In this document: positions 43,946-56,066 of the stretch, one piece after another | How positions within the stretch are numbered: the first letter of the stretch is position 1 | Layout of the letters: each line of letters starts with the position of its first letter | NCBI GenBank assembly: GCA_017979445.1 | Contig: CM030711.1 | Span: forward strand, 43,633,560-43,697,559 | DNA: 64,000 nt | Direction of reading: 5' to 3' | DNA from: Akebia trifoliata | Taxonomy: Eukaryota > Streptophyta > Magnoliopsida > Ranunculales > Lardizabalaceae | Translations under genes and position numbers: made by a program | The notes under the pieces: model-generated | The model's database searches: none | The model's input: the letters and a program-made list of their open reading frames with translations, nothing else | Told to the model about the DNA's origin: nothing

Positions 43946-46780
43946 TCAACCACCAAAATAGTACGTAATCACGAATCACATTCACCCCTTCTTCATACAA
44001 GCGAAAATATATTATAGTAACAACTAGCGTGGACCTATTTTTTTTATCGGGTTTAAATATGTGGGATTGATATTGTGAGTGGGTTTTTTCTGATTACTCT
44101 CATGCCCTTGGATAAATAATGATCAATCTAGTGAACTTCGGTCATCTTGTCTAGAAAACTCTCAGATGCTAAAGTCAGCCATTAATCATGTAAAGTAATG
44201 GTGTAAGTAATAAAAATTGCATACTTTTGCGCTCTTTTAAAGTGCCATCTACAGAACATAACTTTCTGTCTCTTTTCCCTATAAATTCGAAATCTTCTGT
44301 AAACGGACCCTTATCCTTGCGAATTCGTCAAATTAGGAAATAAATCAGTTAATGACCGTCTTCCATCAATTAAAAAGATTCTCCTTTATCTTGACACATC
44401 CTAGTTTGTTGTCACATACTCTTTTCCGTTTGAGCTGTAATCTTCGCGCTTCTTCCCCTTTCCTCGAAGAACACAAACAAATAATTGTTCACCTATTCCA
44501 ACACCTCGGATGCCTTAGTTCCCTTGGAAAACACTAACACTCAAATGTTCCAACACTTTAGAGGCCTAGATAAGGTTTCGAGAATTCCCATTCTCCATCA
44601 ACTACCTCGATGGTTTTCCCACCTTGATTGATTTTATCGGGAGTTTATTTTATACCCTTACATATATAAATTGGGATTTTATGATGATAGCATCCATTAA
44701 TCTAATATCTAATAAACAAATTAATTATCCATATTTGTCATTTTATATCGAATTGGTAGTAGCTCAACTAGCTCAAATAAACATGACAAATATAAATCTA
44801 ATACCAAATTCCGATTCTTAAACCTTGGCAAGGATTCACTTTAAATAACTTAATTATTTTTCATTGATGTATAAAATAAAGTTTTGTGATGTAGCATCCA
44901 TTAAGCTGGTTTGTAATAGAAAAACAATTAGACATATTATTATCTAGAGTCATTTTTATTGTAGGGAATTCATCTTTATGGGAACTCGAATTCCTTAGAA
45001 AATCGATCATGGAAAAAATGAATAAAGTAAGTGGAAAATACTTTTACATTACACCACAAAAATATAATCAAGAGAGTTACTTTTTTTGACATAATTTTAA
45101 AATTCATTGAGTAAACTTCAAGCTCGATCGAATCAACTCAACTAGATTGGATTTCAAGATGTCTTGCTCCCAAGATTCGATAAAATAAACTCTATGGATC
45201 AATTTGTCAACTCATTGGATCAACTTGAAAATGGACCTAGTTAGGTCAAAAATATGACAAATTATTCAACTATATTTAATATTTTAATGAAGAATAAAAA
45301 TTAAATATTTAAAACATTAAAACTACTTTTGAAACATTTATAAATTGAATATATTTTTGTTTGACTCGTTTGAACTGACTTGTGTGTTCTTGACTTGACT
45401 TGATACAATGGACAACTAAGTTAGATGGAGATTTTGAGTTTTAAAACTATGAGTTTTAATTTTGAAAGTAGGGCTAATCTGTGAGAATAACACCTTCGTG
45501 GAATTTTCACATGGAGTGAGAATTCAAATTCAAGAGGAAAAATCATAATCAAACCCCTAAAATTTACATTTTCAAGAAAAATCATCCCTCATCTAATTTT
45601 ACATACATAAATAAAATACTTGAAAAAACCTTGAAATGACTTCTTCTTCATTTTCATCGGAATGGAGTTTCCAAAATTCCATCGGAATGTTGGGATCCAA
45701 AATTTTTTTTGGACAAAAATGGTGAATTTGAATGATTAGGACAATTTCGACATTTCAATCGCGAGAAATGTTTAGAATGAGGTTAAGGGACTGATTAAAA
45801 AAGAGAAATTTATTAAATAGATTATTTAGCTAATCACTAAAAGTTTAGGATTAAATAGAAAGAAAACCTTCCATCAGGGATCATTAAGCAATTTTTCCAA
45901 TTTAAAAAGATAAAAGTACGCAAAACGTTGAACTTTTTATTAGTTATTAAATAATAGATTTCGATAAAGATGTCCGTATCAGAAGATGGATATATAATAG
46001 TTTGGATTGCTTTAGAATCTTTAACCACTCAATTCGAGATTCAATAGGATCCGAGGTCAACTTATTTATGGACTTGAAGTTTTGAAACCGACATCCGTAT
46101 CAACTGTATAAATAATAAAAGAGATTTCTTAGACGGACATATTTGTTATAATTTTATTACAAAATCTCCCTTACTTAATCAAGTTTGTTACGTGGACAAA
46201 CTTACTTTATGAATCAGACTAATGTGACTAATATTGCAAGATTTCAAATCTTACTAAGGATTGTTGGGCCCATATAGATAATCAAATGGGAAATTCAACA
46301 GTACATCCTTTTATATTTCATGGAAAAACTCAGATTCAAAAGAACAAATTAAAATAAAATTACATTTTGAGCTTGATTGATCCTATTGAAAATGGAGGGT
46401 TACCAAACTCCCATATTTAAAACAAAAATTCAACTGTGAAAATTAATTTTTTTTTAGAATTTTTTTTTCAAAGTTCTTAGACTTTTTTCTTCTATTACCC
46501 TATGAAATCAGATCATATTCGATGCTAAAAATTGATGTGGTTAGATGCACTCTAAGATTTGCCGAGTAACCAATTAAACCTCAATTGAAATTTTGTGACA
46601 TGGATGACCCCTCCAAGGTTAGATGGGTAACAAACATGATACAGTCAGGTTTGTTGAGAAACGAACTTGATAAAGTAAGGTTCACTTGGAGTTGTCATAA
46701 TTCTAAGGGTGTTTTTTTAATAACAATGCAACAGTTGGGTGTACCGGGTAAATCTCTTGTAATAAAATATAGAAAAAAAG
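43946..46780. other. Intergenic DNA upstream of SMG7
   Basis: No gene is supported. A lone arm related to foldback VIII lies at 45770-45905 (TTTATTAAATAGATTATTTA ... CAATTTTTCCAATTT). Around 45100-45470 there are many GACT/TTGACTTGA-type words and GAGTTTTAAAACTATGAG, probably an old MITE. Short frames at 44352 and 44624 show nothing. Confidence 0.45.
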
Positions 46781-48828
46781 GACGAAAATTTTGATGAACT
46801 TTCGGTTCTCTGCCGCCTAGACCTAAAAACGGAAAAACGAAACGAAACGTTAAAACCTCACAATCTCAAACCCCTCCTCGTCTTTCCTTCTCAACCAACA
46901 ACCAGAAAGAGGCATCGATCTACAAGGAAATCGATCTAATCAGATCTGATTCCGAAGGTGAGTTCTCTTCTTCTTGTGTTAATTTGTTGATTAAAAGTTG
47001 AATTTATGTTTAATTATCGGTTCAGATTCATCGGATTTCATCTACCCACCCCCCTTTAGATCTGTTTTTCTCTAGCTATCTTTCTTCGAAATATATTTCT
47101 TTTATGACTTGTTTTTTCATAATTTCGCATAAATTTTTATATATTTATGATGAATTATGGTTTTCTGATTAATAATTCTTCGATCCGTCCGTCTCTCTGG
47201 ATCTGCATGGATTTATCGATTGTTGTCGAGGTGCCTTTCGTGTCGGATTTGGTTTCTTCTCATGCAAGAAACCTTGAATCGATTTAGAATTTGATAAAAA
47301 TCCCATAGTTTGCCCTCTATAAACGCTCTCTGCATTCGGGGAACTTATTAGATATTTACCTAAAGCGGATCCTACATAAGCCCCATGAATTTGATCTCTA
47401 ACTAAAAAGTTGAATGCTTGAGCTGGAGATGGCTTTTGGGTCAACATTGAATTTCTTGCAGTGGTTTCGTAATCAAAGAAGTGTTTGATTGTTCTTGAAG
47501 TGAAACGAAAGATATGGTTGGACAATTATTGTATGAGGTGTACCAAACGGGCATGATAGATTGATATTAACATCATGAGATGTCCCTAATAAGACCAGTT
47601 GCGGTGTCCTTTTCATGAATTTATTTCCAATTTTAATCTTTTTTATAGTACACAAAAGTCAGGTTGGCAGCCAGTGTAAAAATCTGTCACCCCCTAACAT
47701 GAATTCTGATAACTGTCCTAGCCATACCAAGTAATTGTTGGGCCATGAGCAAGGCTTAAAATTTTGGTCTCTTCTAATGTCTCGAGAAATTGATGCTTAA
47801 TTAAGTTAAAAATGATGTTTGGTGAAATTATAATGCATTTAATAATACCATATCACGAAGGTGATTGTAACTGAATTTTTTTGGTGTGCACCAATTCGTC
47901 AATATTTATTGTAACAAGACGTCTCAACCAAGACCCAAGATGGTTTGATGCCTCGAACCGTGATCTTTTTTAAAATAAGTATAAACTATATTAAAGAAAG
48001 AAGGATTACAAAATTATAGAAAGATAAGGCCGAGATAGCCCCTCAGAAAAGAAAGCAAAACGAACCAAAAGAAAGCTAGAACACTGGGTGTTACAAAAAG
48101 AATTCTATCTAAAAACAAAATCATCGAAAGTAATCCCCGAGAACTCCTTGTTCAATTTGGACTAAAAGTACAGATAATCCAAGATCTCTATGAAAACACC
48201 GAGAGCTTCTTGCCTTACTTTTGAACACCTTGTTATTTCTCTCATTCCACAACCTCTAAGCAATAGCTAAGAGAAGAATAGTCCAAAAGTGTCTTTTTCT
48301 GTAGGAGAAAACTTTTTTAACCCACCTTTCCAACAACGTGAAGAAATTTTGAGGAAAGACCCAGCTTATCCAGAATCGGATCTTTAGTCGCGTCAATGTT
48401 TTATTTCTTATTTTGAGAGTAAGGGTGGTCTTTGTTCATGCAAATATTGGCTCGGTGATTAAAGTAGTTAACTTTGCTAGTTATCTTTTTTGAATTTGGA
48501 AACTTGACCACAATATTCGGACATTGATTCAAATCGAGTATAAATCAAAATAATAATGAGGTTAAAGTGGCAGTCTGAGACAAAGCGTACAAAATTAGTT
48601 GACTCTCTGAACTATAACATGATCCCTGTTTAGCTCTTATCACATTTCCCCTTCTAATTGTAGTGGAGATAATGCTTAGCCTGTCTTTTTTTTTTTTTTT
48701 TTTGGGTTCATGCCCTCTTTTCTTCATCTGAAAATTTTCTACTGTTGCATCTTGTAGATCTGGTGCTCTGCTTCTGTATTGAAGCTGTCTATTTAGAAGC
48801 AGAAGATTTTATTACACATTTTTGATGG
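46781..48828 (+). promoter_or_regulatory. SMG7 leader: 5'UTR exon, 1.8-kb intron, overlapping upstream ORF
   Basis: A pyrimidine-rich leader around 46850-46957 ends TTCCGAAG|GTGAGT; the matching acceptor CTTGTAG lies at 48751-48757. Thus a 1,800-bp intron (46958-48757) sits entirely in the 5'UTR. The second leader exon contains ATG 48825 opening an 8-codon frame that ends at 48851, overlapping the main start at 48829 by being four bases ahead. The transcription start is not determined. Confidence 0.6.
47966..48400 (-). mobile_element. LINE 3' end in the SMG7 5'UTR intron
   Basis: The minus strand reads RLWNERNNKVFKSK, then FR-stop-FCF before a T/A-rich tail ending in A-rich sequence near 47966. 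This matches the C-terminal end of plant LINEs and parallels the plus-strand copy at 60504-61170 (EI-NERNNRVF ... FDDFVF). It is antisense to SMG7. Confidence 0.65.
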
Positions 48829-51800
48829 ATGATGACTGTTCCGATGGATAACTTGGCTGCTCCTACATCACGGGAGCTTGTTCAACGTCTTCACAAGAAG
48901 GTATATTATTGTATTTTTTTTTGTTTGTTTGTGCAGAATGGGAGCTTTGACCTTGATAGGATTTAATGTAAAAATTGGATTCGTGTAGTTGATCCCAATA
49001 TTTGGGATAAGGTGGGGGAAAGGAGTAGAACCATGCTGTTTGGATCTGTTTATTTTTAACAGTTGTAAAGCATTTTATTCCTCACGAGAAAAAATATACA
49101 ATAACAAAGATACATCCATAATGAAGGAGGTTGGGGAACCTAACTGAAATATAGGCATTCATTACTGAAATTAGTATACTTTATTTATACATAGTCAATC
49201 TAGAATTTACTCATAGACAACCCCGAGAAACCAACCCGAAAATTCCTTTATGGAGTTTGGACCAAGTGAATGGCATTTCTTAAGACACGAATGATCTCCA
49301 ACATTATGTCCTTCTTACTTTTGAAGATTCTCATATTTCTCTCTTTCAAGAGTCCCCAACAGATTGTAACAATGTCAGCCTCCACAAAATCCTCCCGTTA
49401 CAAGCAAATGACGATGATTGGCAACTTTGGGATAAGGGAACACATTGAGGAGCAGTCGAGTGTATGCACAAAGTTTGATAAAACAGGACCAAATTGTCAA
49501 TGCTAGGTCAAATGACAGTTTTACCATTAGGTCTGCACATTGATCAATAGCCTAATGAAGCTTATGATTATATGATTTGACTAGAAAGGGGCCATCACAA
49601 GTCTTTTCCACACCGTAACACTTACTTTTTGAAGGATAGATCGCAAGTCCATATATAGCTTTGGAACAACTTAACAAACCTCTCAATGATTGAAAGTGAC
49701 TTGAGGATGCATTGATGACACTAAGGTGTCGTCAGCAAATTGTGGGTGGAACACCATTGGACCTCCTTCATTCACTGCAGATCCTTCTAAAGTAATCTCT
49801 CCCAACAACTCTTGAAGAAAGTCCCCTTGTTCCTTCAACACAATGTCAAACAAAAAGGGGACGAGGAATCTCCTTGTCCTAACACTTTTGAGCTTTTAGA
49901 ATGACATGTTGGGCTACCATTCACTAAGAGAAGGATGCTGATGTTTTATATGTAAATATATTAATGTGTATTAGACATATTATGATCCATTTTCTCCACT
50001 CACTACCAAATCTCGTTCTTCCCATCATCTAGTATAGGAATTTGTGGTCAGATGCTTTATCCAAATCAATTTTACACTCAATTCCTACTCTTGAAAATGG
50101 AGTCTAAATTTGGCTATTAAAGTACTTGCTACAGTCAGCTGTCACCTTTGAAATGGGTGAATAAATCAACAATTGGTTTGAATGTGAATAAATGCATGTG
50201 CATCAATTCCATGTGCTGATTACGAGGGGATATGTTTTCTAGTGTTCTTTACATGTAGCACTTTGATTGGCAGTTTATTGACATTTGTCCCATTTTACAG
50301 AATATTGAGTTTGAGAATAGGCGTCGAAAGTCAGCCCAAGCAAAAATCCCCTCGGACCCCAATGCCTGGCAACAAGCGCGTGAGAATTATGAAGCTATTA
50401 TCCTTGAGGATCATGCTTTTTCTGAACAACATGGAATAGAGTATGCTCTGTGGCAATTGCATTATAAGCGAATTGAGGAGTTGAGAGCGCATTTCAGTGC
50501 TGCTCTAGCACCTGCTGGATCAGCTACTTCCCAGGGCGTGAAAGGTCCTGTCCGGCCTGATCGAATTAAGAGAATCCGTTCTCAGTTGAAAGCCTTTCTT
50601 TCAGAAGCAACTGGGTTTTATCATGACCTGTTTTTGAAAATCCGAGCAAAATATGGGCTTCCTCTGGGTTATTTCTCTGAAGATCCAGATAATCAAATTA
50701 CTATGGCGAAGGATGGAAAGAAATCTTCTGAGATGAAGAAAGGGCTGATGTCCTGTCATCGTTGTCTGATTTACTTGGGTGACCTTGCACGTTACAAGGG
50801 ACTTTATGGAGAGGGTGACTCCAAAAATCTTGATTATGCAGCCGCATCAAGTTACTATATGCAGGCTGCCTCACTCTGGCCTTCAAGTGGAAACCCCCAC
50901 CATCAGGTTTTACTCTTCCATTTGTTGTCATAGTGAGACTCAACTCGCATTTATTATGTTGTTTGTAGTAATTTTTTGTTTCCTGTCTATGCATGTGGAA
51001 GTTTCATGATTGTTGTAATTTCAGCATTAATGATTCTTTTTATATTGGTTCGATCGATACTAATTCTTTGCCTTTTTCTCAGCTTGCAATATTGGCTACC
51101 TACTCAGGAGATGATTTGGTGGCAGTTTATCGGTACTTTCGGAGTCTGGCAGTGAATACCCCCTTTACAACTACAAGGGATAACTTAATTATTGCATTTG
51201 AGAAGGTATTGGTACATACATGTACAATGCTCTCTTCTATTTTCCTTGAACAAGATAAAGAACTTGTGATGTATTTGTGACTCATTAATTGATGAATGGT
51301 AAGAATCTTTTCCAAGGCAGCTGATCATAGAAAGAAAGCCATTTTTGAAGGGATTCTAGATCCCCAAATGAATGCCTCAAGAAATTGGTGGTGGTTGGAA
51401 TGATGAGAGAGAAGGGAGAGTTTCTGATCTCGACTTTTAAGCCATTTTCTTGTCTTCTTCCTTGGAAAAGGGAAACAAAAGTGACACAAGACTTCAATTT
51501 AGTGATAGAGTCCACTTCCCAACCATTTAGGCTTCTTCTAAGACCTAAATTTCAAGAGAGTACATCCCGTTGAGCTTCTTCTTGGTGGACAACGAGAATA
51601 ATTGGTTGTTTTGGGACCTAAATGAAGAGTTCCCTAACCTCCCAGTATCTTATTTGATTCCCTTCCCCATTTGAAACTCATTGCATTTCCTAAAGTTCCT
51701 GTTAAGGATATCTCTATAAACTCCACATCCATATGGATCACTTAGATCCCATCTGAAACATTGCCCCAATTTTTAAACAATTATTTTCTTCAAAAGTTAA

Positions 51801-52951
51801 ACTACTCTTCACCAAGCCTCTGTAACCATTTCCTCAACAACGCCCAATTCATTCCTTTCCTCCTCAAGCCAAGCCCATTATTTAGCTTTGGGGGCACAAA
51901 ATTCTCCCACTTAACAAATGTTGTTCCTTACTGTCACTCCATAGAAAGTTTCTTACTCTCCTTTCAATTGTATTGACCACTTCCATTGACATTTAACACA
52001 AAGACATAATGAAGACTGAAATACTGGATAACATGCTTTTGATCAAGGTCAGTCTACCTCCTTTTGAGAGATACATATACTTCCATGATGGCAATCTTTT
52101 TGTCCAATCTTTCCAAAATAGGATCTCAAATTGAAAATGATCTGTATTTTGCCTCTAGGGGTGGGTCTAGATCAGATGCTGGGAACCTTCCAACCATACA
52201 CCCGAGAACCTGAGAAAGCAACTCTTGCAATGAAATTATTGCGAGGATTACTTGTTTAATCTGTTAATGAATTGATGATACATGGTTTTGATATATATAT
52301 ATATATATATATAGGGTCCAGTTCGGCCAACGTCAGGGAGCCAAGACGTTTGTCCTATATGGGTTAGAAGTTTCGGATTGAGCTGTTTTTTGTGTGTGAG
52401 GATGATCTCTATGGTGAGGAGATCATCCTCACAAAAATTCAGTCCAATCTAAAACTTCTAACCCCATAAAAAAATCAGCCCAATCTGAAACTTCCAACCC
52501 CGTGTCTATGGCATAGGCATCCTCTTCGGGGTTAAAGGGGTAAAAATGGAAAAAATATTAAAGTTGGAGGAGTATTAGTAAAAATCTGAGGTTAAGGGGG
52601 TAAAAAGAAGGAAAAAAAAAGTTGGAGAGGTATTATTAAGAAAGGGAGAAATGAGGAAAGACAATTTAGTGGGTTAAAGGGGTAAAAGAGGAAAGATAGT
52701 AAAGTTAAGAGGGGTATGATTGAAAAAATAGGCAAAAGAGGAAAGATAGTTAAATTGGAGGGATTTTATTTGTGGTGGGGAGAGGAGGGGGGTGGGGGGT
52801 TATAAAGTTGAAGGGGGTGAAGAGGAAAGACAACAAAGTGGGTAGTGTGGACCCCACAATGAGACGTTTATCCTCCTAAAAAATGTATTAAGTGGGATGA
52901 GACTTTTATCCCCATCAAAATTGTAGCAAAGTGGGCACTACAGTTGTGTTT

Positions 52952-52992
<41 letters not shown>

Positions 52993-55900
52993 CGAAAATA
53001 TGCTCTATTTGTTGGACTTGAATTTCGAAATATTTCGAACAATGATTCTCTGGTAAATTCTTTGATTATTATTACTAATGTTATCATATATGCGCATATG
53101 GCACAAAATAAGGGAAAATGGTGAAAATATTTTTAAAAAAAATTAGAAAATAAAAACTAACATAAAACAATATATTTGGATAGCATTCTTTTTCCAAATT
53201 GAATAAAATGGATTACATTTAGTCATTTGGTAACAAGAATAAAAGTACTCAACTAGCCAAAAGTCAATAATGTATAAACTATTCATGATATGAGGGTGGG
53301 CTCTACTTTAGTTATCGAGTACTAGATAATTAAAGTGGACTCCGCTTTAATAGTTTAATCGTTGGATACCATGATCTTATGTTAGCATACATAAACTCAA
53401 TATTTTGGAAAATTAATAGTAAAAATAAGACTTAAAGAGAGTATATGTGAGTGAAAGAATAAAATAAATAGTTTAGAATAATGCAAGAATAGGGATTAAA
53501 ATAGGGTATTTGTAGGATAAGATAAATTTAAAAAAATTGAACTTAATGCTCCAATAGTCAAATCTTTACCCATTAGAGTAACATGCCATCTCATACTTTT
53601 GTATATGATGGCATAATGATCCAGAAACTCTAAATCACATTGGTCATGATGGCATATACAATTTACTGATAAAAAATAGCATATGCGATTGCATTTGACA
53701 ACACTAATTATTACAAGTGTTTGTACAATTTTTTATTGTTCATGGATAATGAGTTATGGAGTCTTAAGTCATAGTATATAGTAATTAATTTTTTTTGGAA
53801 AATTGGGTTTCATGTTCTCTATTGGTGTTTTGCAGAACCGTCAGAGTTACTCACTGCTGCCCGGGGATACAAAAGCTTCTTCGGCAAAGACAGTTCCTGT
53901 ACAAAAGACTGGGAAAGGAAGAGGAAGAGGAGAGGGGGAAACAATGCTTCTTCCTAAAAATGGAAAATTGGAAGTCACACCTATTGAGGAAAGGGCTCAG
54001 AGCATCCCTGAGACTTACAAAGCTTTCTGTATTCGATTTGTCCGTCTAAATGGTATTCTTTTTACCCGCACAAGGTATGTGTTGAAAATTAGGTGCTTTA
54101 CTTATAAAAAATTAGAATGATTTGGTTTTCTATTCATTGAACCTTTTTGTGCTGTCTTTTCTCCAGCTTGGAAACATTTGGAGAGGTCTTCTCATTGGTC
54201 AGCAGCAACCTGTGTGAGCTTCTTTCTTCAGGTCCAGAAGAGGAATTGAATTTTTGTTCAGATGCTGCAGAGAATGGACTTGTCATCGTTAGGCTTGTTG
54301 CTGTTCTCATATTTACAGTTCATAATGTGAATAGGGAGACTGAGGGCCACTCATATGCTGAGATCTTACAGCGTTCAGTTCTGCTCCAGAATGCATTTAC
54401 TGCTGCTTTTCAGCTTGTGGGACACATTCTCAAGAGATGTATGCAATTGCATGATCCTTCGTCAAGTTATCTTTTACCTGGCATTCTGGTTTTCGTTGAG
54501 TGGTTAGCCTGTCGCCCAGATATTGCTGTTGGCAGTGAAATGGAGGAGAAGCAAGCTACTGCTAGGTCGTTCTTTTGGAATCATTGTATATCTTTCCTGA
54601 ACAAGCTCATGTCAAGCCGATTCGCATTCGTTGATGGTGACGAAGATGAGACCTGTTTTTTCAATATGAGCAGATATGATGAAGGGGAAACTGGCAATCG
54701 GCTTGCCTTATGGGAAGACTTTGAGTTGAGAGGATTCTTCCCGCTTCTTCCCGCACAGCAGGTTTTGGATTTTTCAAGGAAACATTCTACTGGTAGTGAT
54801 GGTGGAAACATGGAGAAAAGGGCTCGTATTCACAGGATTGTAGCTGCAGGAAGGGCTCTTGCAAATGTAGTCCGGATTGATCAGCAAGTAATATATTTTG
54901 ATCAGAAGCGGAGGAATTTTGCTATTGGTGTTGAACCCCCACTTTCTGAAGATTTCGTGCTTGTTAGTTCTTCTGAGATGCCCTTATCAATTATTAATCC
55001 AGTAGAAAAGACAGGGAATTTAGGAGTTTTGCAACCAAAAGCATACGTACATACAGAAGGAGAAGAAGAGGATGAAGAGATTGTTTTCAAGCCAACTGTG
55101 GCTGAGAAGCTTGGCGATGCACCATCTCCAAATTTGACCACCTATGAGGTTCTTGGGCCTGGTGAGAATACTACCTCCAAAGATGAATGGGCAAGGTATG
55201 CTGGATTTATTTCTGCACCTCTCAGTAATATTGGTCCTCAGAATGCTTTGGATGCCAGTATGCAACCACATGTATCTTTTGCTAATATGATCCCCCAGCA
55301 GCATATGCAACCCATCAATTCAGGTGCTTCAAGGATGCTTTTGGAACAACAAGCTTATCTTCTTAATGGAATGAAGAATTTGGGTGTTGGAAATGGGCTT
55401 TCTTTGAAATCTGAGTTTCAAGAAGGATTGAGGTCTTCACAGCCTCCTGTGTTTTCTCTTCCCTTTCCACAATCTTACAGTCATAGAGAAGTTCCAGAAG
55501 CTGTGATACCATCTAAGTTTGATTCAATTGTGCATTCTGGAGCAAACAGTGAGAGTCTGATCGTGAATCCATCTGTAACCTTGGCAGCAACATCAAGAAA
55601 GAATCCAGTGAGTCGACCTGTTAGGCATCTCGGGCCCCCACCTGGGTTCAGCTCTATTCCTCCTAAACCTGCGGATGAGATCATGGTTGGATCGAATCTG
55701 AAGAATGAGAATCCACCTCTTGATGATTACAGCTGGCTTGATGGGTATCAATTGTCTTCAGCAACCAAAGGCGTGACCCCTAATAAGTCTATCAATCACA
55801 CTACACATGTATACCCTCATGTTATGAATAACAGCAATAATTTGACTGGTACAATCAGTTTTCCCTTTCCTGGAAAACAAGTTCCAGCTATGCAGGTCAA

Positions 55901-56066
55901 CATTGAAAACCAAAATAGCTGGCAGGATGCCAAGCTTCTAGAGCATATGAAATTATATCGGGAACAGCATCAGCAACAACAGCAGCTCCAGCAAGCACAG
56001 CAGTCTGCCCCGCTACTTGAACAATATCAGGGACAGTCCGAGTGGTCAGATCATTTCTTCGTGTGA
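48829..56066 (+). CDS. SMG7: SMG7, EST1-like nonsense-mediated mRNA decay factor
   Basis: SMG7 binds phosphorylated UPF1 and directs premature-stop mRNAs to decay in the cytoplasm; in plants it also affects meiotic exit. Coding exons: 48829-48900, 50301-50906, 51083-51205, 53836-54074, 54167-56066, all GT-AG and in phase, giving 979 residues (plant orthologues are about 1,000). The N-terminus MMTVPMDNLAAPTSRELVQ is followed by the EST1/14-3-3-like TPR region (about 25-270; RFHIEYALWQLHYKR-type EYALWQLHYKRIEELR, LIYLGDLARYKGLYGE, YYMQAASLWPSSGNPHHQLA). Next comes the EST1 DNA/RNA-binding-like domain (about 250-600; PETYKAFCIRFVRLNGILFT, LVIVRLVAVLIFTVHNVN, WEDFELRGFFPLLPAQQ). The C-terminal third is low in structure, Pro/Ser/Gln-rich, with a Q-tract, ending SEWSDHFFV. 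No PIN domain follows, excluding SMG6. Confidence 0.95.
49060..49945 (-). mobile_element. LINE reverse-transcriptase fragment with FADD box
   Basis: The minus strand encodes QFADDTLVSS (49728-49739 encode FADD), the catalytic box of non-LTR reverse transcriptases, preceded by KGTRRFLVSFLFDIVLKEQG-like sequence resembling the QG-x-P-L-S region. Frames are broken by stops. It lies in SMG7 intron 1 of the coding region, antisense. Confidence 0.75.
51370..52200 (-). mobile_element. LINE post-RT fragment in SMG7 intron
   Basis: The minus strand gives FWKDWTKRLPSWKYMYLSKG, then GRLTLIKSMLSSISVFIMS, and RVRNFLWSDSKEQHL. This is the conserved LINE block following the RT domain, equivalent to the fragment at 311-505. 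Stops are frequent. It is antisense to SMG7 and may belong to the same original element as 49060-49945, but exon 3 and its flanks lie between, so independent insertions are more likely. Confidence 0.75.
52291..52988 (+). repeat. AT-rich interspersed repeat, copy C, flanked by (TA)n
   Basis: The body 52314-52956 lies between (AT)n at 52291-52313 and (TA)n at 52957-52988. It contains catcctcttcggggttaaag, GTGTGGACCCCACAAT, and ends ACAGTTGTGTTTTATTTTAT as in copies A and B. Its first 180 bp differ from A/B and contain a foldback (52361-52464). The arrangement recalls elements that insert into or carry TA microsatellites. Confidence 0.6.
52361..52464. repeat. Foldback with a perfect 15-bp hairpin
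   Basis: TGTGAGGATGATCTC (52395-52409) pairs perfectly with GAGATCATCCTCACA (52419-52433) across a 9-nt loop. Pairing continues outward with GGGTTAGAAGTTT against AAACTTCTAACCCC-like sequence. A third copy of the outer arm (AATCTGAAACTTCCAACCCC) follows at about 52482-52501. Confidence 0.8.
52989..53835. other. Rest of SMG7 coding intron 3
   Basis: This is AT-rich intron up to the acceptor TTTTGCAG at 53835. It contains no recognised element. The whole intron (51206-53835) is 2.6 kb, mostly LINE and repeat-C sequence. Confidence 0.6.

Noticed and set aside
54581..55684. Minus-strand open frames of 67-96 codons within SMG7 exon 5
   Set aside because: They are shadows of the long SMG7 coding exon.
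48829..56066. SMG5 or SMG6 instead of SMG7
   Set aside because: There is no PIN domain after the EST1 regions, and the C-terminus is low-complexity, ending in a short acidic/aromatic tail as in plant SMG7.
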